Source: Bacteroidota bacterium
Lineage (GTDB): Bacteria; Bacteroidota; Bacteroidia; Flavobacteriales_D; Crocinitomicaceae
Length of the DNA stretch: 5,486 nt
Assembly (NCBI GenBank): GCA_006226555.1
Contig: SBGS01000286.1
Location: 1 to 5,486 of the forward strand
Direction: 5' to 3'
The number at the start of each line of letters is the position of its first letter. The first letter of the stretch is position 1. Made by a program: the position numbers and the translations under genes. The notes below the pieces were generated by a model. The model did not search any database, was not told the DNA's origin, and saw only the letters and a program-made list of their open reading frames with translations. Of the stretch, positions 1 through 5,486 are shown one piece after another.

Positions 1-120
1 TATTGATCTTTGAATTCATCCAGATTTTTTTTCGTTTACATTCCTTATGTTAAAATAACATCCACCTTTTGATAAATGATATACTTAAATCACCCACCCG
101 AAGCATAATCACTTTCTATA

Positions 121-134
121 ATGATATATATCAT
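121..134. promoter_or_regulatory. Perfect 14-bp palindrome, candidate CRP/FNR-type operator
   Basis: ATGATATATATCAT reads identically on both strands. It ends 53 nt before the ATG of the SQR-like gene. Its core, TGAT-N4-ATCA, matches the FNR/DNR-type box TTGAT-N4-ATCAA at every defined position except the two outermost bases. A TATAAT hexamer (117-122) overlaps its left edge, but there is no matching -35 element, and Bacteroidota sigma factors normally use a different -7 motif. The palindrome itself is seen directly; its role as an operator is inferred. AT-rich sequence gives short palindromes by chance, so confidence is moderate to low. Confidence 0.35.
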
Positions 135-187
135 ATTTAGATCGTACCTACTATCTATCTTCGCATCAACTAAAAAAACACCGAAGA

Positions 188-1387
188 ATGATTACAACGG
201 TAGTGGTAGGAGGAAGTTTTGCCGGCATGACAACTGCCCTGGAATTAAAGCGCAAAGGAAAGAAAGAACACAGGGTGATCCTGATAGACAAGTCACCACT
301 TTTTCTCTTTATTCCATCCTTGATCTGGATTCCATTCAAAAGAAGAGAAATGAAAGACATCTCCTTTAAAAAAGGCGAAATCTTAAAAAAGAAAGGAGTC
401 GAGTTTATTCATGCAGAAGCACTGAATGTAGATACGAATGCACAAGTTGTACAAACTTCGGAAGGGAACTTTGAATATGATCATCTCGTAATTGCTACGG
501 GACCTAAAGTAGACTTTGATATCGCACCAGGGGTTGCTGAATATTCTCATTACGTCGGTACACCAAACGGTGCCATGAAACTCAGAAAAGCCCTGGAAGA
601 GTTTAAAGAAAATCCCGGGCCGATCGTGATTGGAGCTACACAAAAGGCTGGTTGCATGGGTGCTGCTTACGAGTTTCTCTTTAATGTGGAAAAATGGCTG
701 CGCGATCAAAAGATCCGAAAAAAAGTAGACCTCTACTGGGTGACTCCTGAAGATTATCTCGGTCATTTCGGAATTGACGGAATGCCAATGGGAGAATCGA
801 TGCTAAAATCATTCATGAAGATGTTTAACATCCATTTTCGCACCGGAGTAGCTATCGAAGAAGTCACAAAAAACACCGTTAAGCTTAGTAATGGAGAAGT
901 TTTGGAAAGTCACCTGACACAGCTAATGCCTCCGTTCGTAGGGGTTGACTTTGTTAGAAATTCACCTAGTCTTCCATCCACCCCGACAGGCTATATTCCT
1001 GTTGAAGACACCTACCGACACAAGGAACTGAAAAATGTCTGGGCAGCGGGAATTGCAGTCCAGGTTGACCTACCCTTTGAATGCTGCAACATCCCCTACT
1101 CTACACCAAAAACCGGTTATCCATCGGATGTAACCGGGAAGGTCGTAGCTACTAATATTTTACGCACCATTGAAGGCAAAAAACTAAAGGAAAAACCTTG
1201 GGGTAAAATACCAGGATTATGCGTAATGGACGCCGGAAAAAAAGAAGTCCTGATCTTCTCTAACAGCCTTTTCAGACCTCGAGTTGTCGCCATTATGCTT
1301 CCAAATGTTTTCTACGATATCACGAAAGTTATGATCGAAAAGTATTTCCTATGGAAATCAAAGCGCGGCTATTCGTGGCTGCCATAA
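188..1387 (+). CDS. FAD-dependent oxidoreductase, sulfide:quinone oxidoreductase (SQR) family
   Basis: This 399-residue flavoprotein probably oxidises sulfide (or a related thiol/persulfide) and passes electrons to membrane quinone at the inner face of the cytoplasmic membrane. The N-terminus has a dinucleotide-binding strand and glycine loop (VVVGGSFAG, residues 5-13) and an acidic strand end (ILID, 31-34). A second flavin-contact motif, VIATGP, lies at 101-106. Cys156 in GCMGAAYEF and Cys345 in GLCVMDAG match in position the two redox cysteines of SQRs. The quinone-site region has PKTGYP (307-312), and the C-terminus (about 365-399, ending EKYFLWKSKRGYSWLP) resembles the amphipathic membrane-docking tail of SQRs. 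The third SQR cysteine appears replaced by Gly124. There is no signal peptide, as expected. The length is normal for the family. The ATG at 188 places the glycine loop at the usual distance from the N-terminus. No sulfur-metabolism genes lie beside it. The superfamily is certain; sulfide as the substrate is likely but not proven. Confidence 0.85.
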   Translation: MITTVVVGGSFAGMTTALELKRKGKKEHRVILIDKSPLFLFIPSLIWIPFKRREMKDISFKKGEILKKKGVEFIHAEALNVDTNAQVVQTSEGNFEYDHLVIATGPKVDFDIAPGVAEYSHYVGTPNGAMKLRKALEEFKENPGPIVIGATQKAGCMGAAYEFLFNVEKWLRDQKIRKKVDLYWVTPEDYLGHFGIDGMPMGESMLKSFMKMFNIHFRTGVAIEEVTKNTVKLSNGEVLESHLTQLMPPFVGVDFVRNSPSLPSTPTGYIPVEDTYRHKELKNVWAAGIAVQVDLPFECCNIPYSTPKTGYPSDVTGKVVATNILRTIEGKKLKEKPWGKIPGLCVMDAGKKEVLIFSNSLFRPRVVAIMLPNVFYDITKVMIEKYFLWKSKRGYSWLP

Positions 1388-1437
1388 TGCTTCTCAACAA
1401 AATATCGAATATCACATGCGCCTTCCCTAAGAAAGAT

Positions 1438-1445
1438 TACTTTTG
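1438..1445 (+). promoter_or_regulatory. Possible Bacteroidota -7 promoter element (TAnnTTTG)
   Basis: TACTTTTG fits the TAnnTTTG consensus of the Bacteroidota primary sigma factor. It lies in the 74-nt gap after the SQR-like gene, 16 nt before the ATG at 1462, and would give a leader of roughly 10 nt. No good TTTG-like -33 element is visible about 20 nt upstream, so a chance match is quite possible. If real, the barrel gene has its own promoter rather than relying on read-through. Confidence 0.3.
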
Positions 1446-1461
1446 GTCAAATCATTTTTAT

Positions 1462-2349
1462 ATGTTCAAAAGGCTGCTTCTCGTTTTAATTGTGCTTTTC
1501 AGTGCTGAGCTCTCAATGGCTCAAGGTGATACTACTGAATACAAAGTAATGGACGTAATCTACCTTAAAGAAGGAGGAATTTTACGTGGTGAGATCTTGG
1601 CATTTGATGAGTCGAACGGTGGTATCGTGTTTAAAGATGAATATGGAAGAAAATATTCATTCGGAAGAGACGATTATAAGTACTTCAGAGAAGATCAGCT
1701 TATTAAGAACAAGAAGAAAGCCAAGAACAAAGAAGTTTACCAGAGAAAGGAAGAAGGATTGAGTTTTAATGTCGGATTAAAATTCAATTTTATTAGCCTT
1801 AATGACAATTTCACCCCGGATGATTACTACCTCAATGGCTTCGGTGGATTGGGAGACATTGTAACCAGCTTATCATTAGGAGGGGGTATGTATTTTACTC
1901 GCCAACACTTTGTCGCACTCAACACCGACTTTAAAGTTGCATCATTCGGCTACGCGAAACAATATTTTAATGCTGGGATCAGGTATCAATATCAATACGA
2001 TGCACAAAAAAGTAATGTAGCACTGTATCTGCCGTTCGAATTGAAATACAATCGTTACTCGGAAGACATTCAATATGATGTAAATGATACGATCGTGGAT
2101 TCTGGCCCAGGAGGCACGGTTACATACTGGCCGATCAGTCAGGAGTATGGTGTTACGGTCGATATGGCAAGCTTATCCATTGGTCATGGTTTCGGTTTTA
2201 TTATGAAAAACAGAAAATCATTCAATATTGAGGTTGGGCTGACAAAGTACTTTGTGCTTTCGCAAAAATTCTCCGGAACAACGCATGGTAATCCTCAGTC
2301 TTCTTTTGATGGATTCGCAATGAATCTTTCGTTATTGTATAACCTTTAA
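1462..2349 (+). CDS. Exported protein with probable outer-membrane beta-barrel, function unknown
   Basis: This is a 295-residue protein I cannot assign to a characterised family. Residues 1-20 form a clear Sec signal peptide (MFKRLLLVLIVLFSAELSMA, cleavage before QGD). Residues about 28-80 form a small beta-rich module beginning DVIYLKEGGILRGEI, with the VIYLKxGxxxxGxI pattern common near the N-terminus of many Bacteroidota exported proteins. A lysine-rich linker (82-97) follows. From about 100 to the end, alternating hydrophobic/aromatic and polar strands (for example LSFNVGLKFNFISL, SLSLGGGMYF, VALYLPFELKY, FAMNLSLLYNL) suggest an outer-membrane barrel. The frame stays open upstream to an ATG at 1351, but that start would overlap the SQR-like gene and bury the signal peptide, so 1462 is chosen. 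There is no clear ribosome binding site, which is usual for the phylum. Its 3' end faces the T9SS cargo gene with a 7-nt gap. The barrel topology is inferred from strand pattern only. Confidence 0.8.
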   Translation: MFKRLLLVLIVLFSAELSMAQGDTTEYKVMDVIYLKEGGILRGEILAFDESNGGIVFKDEYGRKYSFGRDDYKYFREDQLIKNKKKAKNKEVYQRKEEGLSFNVGLKFNFISLNDNFTPDDYYLNGFGGLGDIVTSLSLGGGMYFTRQHFVALNTDFKVASFGYAKQYFNAGIRYQYQYDAQKSNVALYLPFELKYNRYSEDIQYDVNDTIVDSGPGGTVTYWPISQEYGVTVDMASLSIGHGFGFIMKNRKSFNIEVGLTKYFVLSQKFSGTTHGNPQSSFDGFAMNLSLLYNL

Positions 2350-2356
2350 ATTTGAT

Positions 2357-3286
2357 CTAACGGAAAAGGTGAACGTAGCCATCAAAATATAGAGTCTCTC
2401 CGCAAACACTGCGCATCGCTTCTACTTTGTAAAAGTAGACACCTTCCGGAACAGGTTTCCCATTTGAGGTGCCGTCCCAGCTTACGTTTTGATTTTTGAA
2501 TCGAGCCACCACATTCCCCCATCGATTCAAGATCACACTTTCAAATGCAGCATAATCTGTATTTGACAAACTTACCGGACTCATGCCTCTCAATTCAAAA
2601 CGATCGTTCACACCATCGTTATTTGGGGTAAAAACATTAGGCGCCGAAACGGCCAAGAAGCTATTACAATCCATTGCAGCATACCCACTTGAATTAACTG
2701 CAGTTATTGAAATATCATCCATATAGTAATAGGAAAGTCCAAGTCCGTTAATATTAACAGCCATGTATCGTTCGCATCCCATAGCTGTATACGTTCCCGT
2801 TATCAACATCCAATCTGCCGTGTCTGACAAAAGTCCGGACCCTCCAACTAATGCTACCTGAGGCAATGAGTTAAGATCTGTATCCTCACAAATCGAATCC
2901 TGCGAAAAGTAAACTACGATCTCGTTCATTGCCGTCATAAAACCATTTCCCAAAGAAACATATGCCTCTACTTGATATATCTCATTCGGGACCATTGGCT
3001 GAACGAGCTTTACACCAAATGACTCCACATTAGCACAACCTACATAGCCCTGACCGCTGTGAGGGAATTGATACCCAATAAAATTTGTAGGAACACCATA
3101 AGTACAAGCATAGTAGTCTGGAGTCGGATCCAGGTAATACCAATCGGTTATATCATTGAAACTACCATTCGCAGAAGGACAAACGTCGTAAGATTCAAAA
3201 TCTCCGTTGGGAACAATATTTTGAGCTTGTGCCCCACATGAAAGCACTACTAAAACCAAGCTGATCAGAATCCTTAGATAATTCAT
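2357..3286 (-). CDS. Secreted protein with T9SS type B (gliding-motility-associated) C-terminal sorting domain
   Basis: This 309-residue exported protein is probably a cell-surface or released T9SS cargo. It has a signal peptide at residues 1-21 (ending CGAQA, before QNIVPNG). The next domain, about 23-196, opens with NIVPNGDFESYDVCPS and PTPDYYAC and closes with YYMDDISIT. This is the layout of the jelly-roll, carbohydrate-binding-like modules common in Bacteroidota surface proteins. The C-terminal domain, about 213-309, carries the hallmarks NVFTPNNDGVNDRF, LNRWGNVV, WDGTSNGKPVPEGVYFYKV and a final FDGYVHLFR, matching the CHU_C/gliding-motility C-terminal family (type B sorting signal). Six cysteines in the mature N-terminal part (36, 61, 84, 133, 171, 207) plus Cys295 could form disulfides outside the cell. 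No enzyme motif is visible, so binding or adhesion is the best guess. An AGGA directly abuts the ATG, too close to serve as a normal ribosome binding site. It lies 52 nt downstream of the carboxypeptidase gene. Confidence 0.88.
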   Translation of the reverse strand: MNYLRILISLVLVVLSCGAQAQNIVPNGDFESYDVCPSANGSFNDITDWYYLDPTPDYYACTYGVPTNFIGYQFPHSGQGYVGCANVESFGVKLVQPMVPNEIYQVEAYVSLGNGFMTAMNEIVVYFSQDSICEDTDLNSLPQVALVGGSGLLSDTADWMLITGTYTAMGCERYMAVNINGLGLSYYYMDDISITAVNSSGYAAMDCNSFLAVSAPNVFTPNNDGVNDRFELRGMSPVSLSNTDYAAFESVILNRWGNVVARFKNQNVSWDGTSNGKPVPEGVYFYKVEAMRSVCGETLYFDGYVHLFR

Positions 3287-3320
3287 TCCTATTTCAAACG
3301 CATGGCATCAGAACATATTA

Positions 3321-3341
3321 TAACCACCTCTAGTCTGGTTA
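3321..3341. repeat. Short inverted repeat at the end of the carboxypeptidase gene
   Basis: TAACCA and TGGTTA form a perfect 6-bp inverted repeat around a 9-nt spacer. On the minus strand it begins with the TAA stop codon of the carboxypeptidase gene. It could form a weak hairpin in the transcript between that gene and the downstream T9SS cargo gene. The stem is short and no U-run follows, so it does not qualify as an intrinsic terminator. It may be chance, or a mild processing or attenuation element. Confidence 0.25.
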
Positions 3342-4841
3342 CTTTCGTTCATACTTAGCAGCCTCACCTTTCGTACAGCTTTTCAAAATAAATGCACGAA
3401 GGTCTTCTGTCGCTGTCTTCAGATCTTCTTTTCTGAGGTACATCATGTGTCCGCTTTCGTATCCTTTAAAAGTGAAGCGATCTTGCAATTTTCCACTCGG
3501 ATCGATCTGCCACATCGTATACTTCGACATGAAATAAGTAGTGGCACCATCATAGTAACCTGTCTGAAACATAACATTCAAATAGGGATTCTCTGCCATC
3601 GCCTGACGCAAATTATCTCGTGTGTTGTTATTCTTGCGGTCCCATGGGTGAACATCCCCAAACATATTGTACTTCACATCCGTTTTATAGTTTAAAACAT
3701 GCTGCATGTAATAATTGATCGCCGGGGTAAACGAATGCAACCAAGATTTCAATTCCGGATTGTAATCAGGTGAAGAACCTTCTTCAGAAGCATCGATTCC
3801 CAAATAACGCGAGTCCAAACGTCCGATTGTCATACCGTCCGTATAACGCAGCAGCTCTTTCCAGAAAAAGCTCGTCGACAAGAAAAGATTTTGCCTCAGG
3901 ATCGCATCGGCACTGATCCCTGATAATCGCGACATTTCATCCGCTACCGATTGCTTTTCGCTCTCTGCAATGAACCCCCCCTTCGTTAAAGCCGGTAGTA
4001 ATCTATCAAGGGTGAACTTCTCTGATATCTCCAGCACTTCTTTCAGCTCCTTTTGTTGCAGATCAGGAGGCAGCATTTTATAATACCAGGCTGTAGCTGT
4101 ATAATATGGGAAGTTCAAAGCCGTGGAGAGTGGTCTGTCAGACTCAAACGCTTTATAATCAGCAGGAGAAACCAATATCACCCCATTCAGGTACATCCAT
4201 TCACTGTTTTGCAGCTCATGAGCCAAACCTGAAACCCTTGTTCCTCCATAACTTTCTCCGATCAAAAACTTTGGCGATAACCAGCGATCGTTTCGCGTAA
4301 CAAACGTGTTCAACCAATCAGCGAGATATTTGATATCCGCATTGATTCCAAAGAAATTATCTCTTTTCACTTCTTTACCGCCGGCAGGGACCGTGCGCGA
4401 ATAACCTGTATTCACAGGGTTAACATACACGATGTCCGCTACATCCAGAATCGAATTCGGGTTATCCTTGATCCCATAAGGCTGTACAGGATATCCTTCG
4501 TCATCAATATTGATCAGCTTAGGACCTGTGTATGCCAGGTGCATCCAGACAGATGCAGAACCGGGACCTCCGTTAAAGGAAATAAGTAATGGCCTGTCTG
4601 CCTTATTTAAAACATCCTTTCTTTCATAATAGGTATAAAAAAGCGTCGCAACAACCTTTCCCGTGTCATCCCACAACGGCTGTGTACCTGCTGTGGCAGT
4701 ATAATTGATCTTTTGACCGTTAAAAGTACCCGTATGATGCGTAATAACAACGGAATCTACAGGGATCTCTAATGTCTGCGCCTGTATGAAAGACAGAAAA
4801 AACTGGGTAGAAAGCAGTAAGAATAGTATTCTCATGTTCAT
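3339..4841 (-). CDS. Exported serine carboxypeptidase, peptidase family S10
   Basis: This is a 500-residue alpha/beta-hydrolase of the S10 family, which removes C-terminal amino acids from peptides, often at acid pH. Numbered from the ATG at 4841, the signal peptide is MNMRILFLLLSTQFFLSFIQA (cleavage before QTLE), so it works in the periplasm or outside. The oxyanion-hole motif NGGPGSAS starts at Asn90. The nucleophile is Ser197 in GESYGG, the acid Asp431 in QTGYYDGATTYF, and the base His465 in GYESGHMMYL, so the catalytic triad is complete. The VNPVNTGYSR motif (about 140-149) is also typical. Only one cysteine (Cys489) is present, so the disulfides of eukaryotic S10 enzymes are absent. The frame extends to a GTG at 4874, but that would put polar residues ahead of the signal peptide. 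ATGs at 4841 and 4835 both suit, and 4841 is chosen without a clear ribosome binding site. No T9SS sorting domain is present. Length is normal and the gene looks intact. Confidence 0.93.
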   Translation of the reverse strand: MNMRILFLLLSTQFFLSFIQAQTLEIPVDSVVITHHTGTFNGQKINYTATAGTQPLWDDTGKVVATLFYTYYERKDVLNKADRPLLISFNGGPGSASVWMHLAYTGPKLINIDDEGYPVQPYGIKDNPNSILDVADIVYVNPVNTGYSRTVPAGGKEVKRDNFFGINADIKYLADWLNTFVTRNDRWLSPKFLIGESYGGTRVSGLAHELQNSEWMYLNGVILVSPADYKAFESDRPLSTALNFPYYTATAWYYKMLPPDLQQKELKEVLEISEKFTLDRLLPALTKGGFIAESEKQSVADEMSRLSGISADAILRQNLFLSTSFFWKELLRYTDGMTIGRLDSRYLGIDASEEGSSPDYNPELKSWLHSFTPAINYYMQHVLNYKTDVKYNMFGDVHPWDRKNNNTRDNLRQAMAENPYLNVMFQTGYYDGATTYFMSKYTMWQIDPSGKLQDRFTFKGYESGHMMYLRKEDLKTATEDLRAFILKSCTKGEAAKYERK

Positions 4842-4892
4842 CTTATTTGTGATGAACGAAAATACAAATCTCACAGAAAAAATAGTGATTGA

Positions 4893-5486
4893 TTATAACC
4901 TTCCCTGAACAACTGAACGATCCAATGTTCCTTTGACGTCAAATACTACTGCATTCTCAACAGCAATCTTATCTAGATCAATTTGGGCAAATTCTTTATG
5001 AGAAACCGCTTGTACGATCGCGTCAAATTTGCTATCCGGCAATTCAGTAACAAGCTCTAGACCGTATTCGTGTTTCACTTCATCTTTATCGGCCCATGGA
5101 TCAAATACAGTAACGCGCATGCCATAATCCCTCAATGAACGGATCACATCCACAACCTTTGTATTTCGAACATCCGGACAGTTTTCCTTGAACGTAATCC
5201 CAAACACGATAACATTCGCATCCTTAATATTCAAACCATTGCTGATCATCAGCTTAACAACCTGTTTTGCAACATAATCTCCCATTCCATCGTTCATACG
5301 ACGTCCTGCGAGTATGATCTCAGGGTGATAACCTAACTCTTCAGCCTTCTGAGCTAAATAGTAAGGATCAACACCAATACAGTGACCTCCTACCAAACCT
5401 GGCTTGAATGGTAAAAAGTTCCATTTCGTTCCTGCAGCTTCCAGTACATCATGGGTATCGATTCCCATTAGGTTGAAAATCTTAGA
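4893..5486 (-). CDS. Nucleotide-sugar dehydrogenase, TviB/WbpO type (C-terminal half, runs off the window)
   Basis: The last 197 codons are visible; the frame stays open to the right edge, so the ATG at 5466-5468 is internal and the N-terminal NAD-binding domain lies outside. Enzymes of this family oxidise the C6 hydroxyl of a UDP-sugar (for TviB/WbpO, UDP-N-acetyl-hexosamine) to a uronic acid in two NAD-dependent steps in the cytoplasm, feeding capsule or O-antigen synthesis. The catalytic cysteine sits in GLVGGHCIGVDPYYL (visible residue 36). GTKWNFLPFKPG just before it, and AGRRMNDGMG after it, belong to the central dimerisation region. The C-terminal UDP-binding domain begins VIVFGITFKENCPDVRNTK, a sequence diagnostic of the TviB/WbpO branch rather than UDP-glucose dehydrogenase (Ugd). 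The usual full length is about 420-430 residues. The exact sugar cannot be told from this half. The gene ends 51 nt before the carboxypeptidase start, so co-transcription is possible. Confidence 0.93.
   Translation of the reverse strand, partial: SKIFNLMGIDTHDVLEAAGTKWNFLPFKPGLVGGHCIGVDPYYLAQKAEELGYHPEIILAGRRMNDGMGDYVAKQVVKLMISNGLNIKDANVIVFGITFKENCPDVRNTKVVDVIRSLRDYGMRVTVFDPWADKDEVKHEYGLELVTELPDSKFDAIVQAVSHKEFAQIDLDKIAVENAVVFDVKGTLDRSVVQGRL

Noticed and set aside
121..369. 82-residue plus-strand open frame starting at 121
   Set aside because: It overlaps the SQR-like gene in another frame, its ATG is part of the palindrome, and the protein has no family features.
383..766. 127-residue open frame on the minus strand inside the SQR-like gene
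   Set aside because: It is fully antisense to a clearly conserved coding sequence, with no recognisable domain or start context; a chance open frame.
1351..1461. Longer start for the barrel gene at ATG 1351, inside the SQR-like gene
   Set aside because: It adds 37 residues ahead of a textbook signal peptide and overlaps the upstream coding sequence; the ATG at 1462 explains the protein better.
4845..4869. ATTTGT/ACAAAT 6-bp inverted repeat with 13-nt spacer before the carboxypeptidase start
   Set aside because: Short, AT-rich and with a long spacer; expected by chance in such sequence.
4865..4872. GAGATTTG on the minus strand as a -7 element for the carboxypeptidase
   Set aside because: One mismatch to TAnnTTTG and no -33 element at the proper distance.
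4842..4874. GTG start at 4874 for the carboxypeptidase
   Set aside because: It would place polar residues before the signal peptide; ATGs at 4841 and 4835 are nearer the hydrophobic core and more likely.
5466..5468. ATG as the true start of the nucleotide-sugar dehydrogenase
   Set aside because: The frame continues upstream to the window edge with family-typical residues (SKIFNL before MGIDTHDV), so this methionine is internal.
1..5486. CRISPR array, tRNA/rRNA, insertion sequence or phage genes
   Set aside because: No regularly spaced repeats, terminal inverted repeats, transposase or integrase motifs, or RNA gene signatures were seen on either strand.

Overview
The window looks like chromosomal DNA from a member of the Bacteroidota (Flavobacteriia/Cytophagia-like). 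The strongest evidence is the secreted protein at 2357-3286, which ends in a gliding-motility-type C-terminal domain, the sorting signal of type IX secretion (T9SS) and essentially restricted to this phylum. Supporting signs are the AT-leaning composition, start codons without clear Shine-Dalgarno sequences, and a possible TAnnTTTG promoter element. Nothing points to a mobile element, prophage, CRISPR array or RNA gene.

Layout: positions 1-187 are non-coding leader with a perfect 14-bp palindrome (121-134) that resembles a CRP/FNR-family operator. It precedes a complete plus-strand gene (188-1387) for an FAD-dependent oxidoreductase of the sulfide:quinone oxidoreductase (SQR) superfamily. After a 74-nt gap comes a second plus-strand gene (1462-2349), an exported protein with a small N-terminal beta-rich domain and a probable outer-membrane beta-barrel. 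It converges, with only 7 nt between stop codons, on a block of three minus-strand genes. In transcription order these are the C-terminal half of a TviB/WbpO-type nucleotide-sugar dehydrogenase (entering from the right edge and ending at 4893), an exported S10 serine carboxypeptidase (4841-3339), and the T9SS type B cargo protein (3286-2357). The two gaps in this block are 51 and 52 nt, so co-transcription is possible but not shown.

How the genes relate: most products belong to the cell envelope or the exterior (surface polysaccharide precursor synthesis, secreted peptidase, T9SS-exported surface protein, outer-membrane barrel). The SQR-like enzyme would act at the cytoplasmic face of the inner membrane, passing electrons to quinone. 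I see no sign of a dedicated multi-gene system; this reads as ordinary Bacteroidota core/accessory sequence. The points most worth checking are the palindrome in front of the SQR-like gene, the cysteine pattern of that enzyme, and the unassigned barrel and T9SS cargo proteins.
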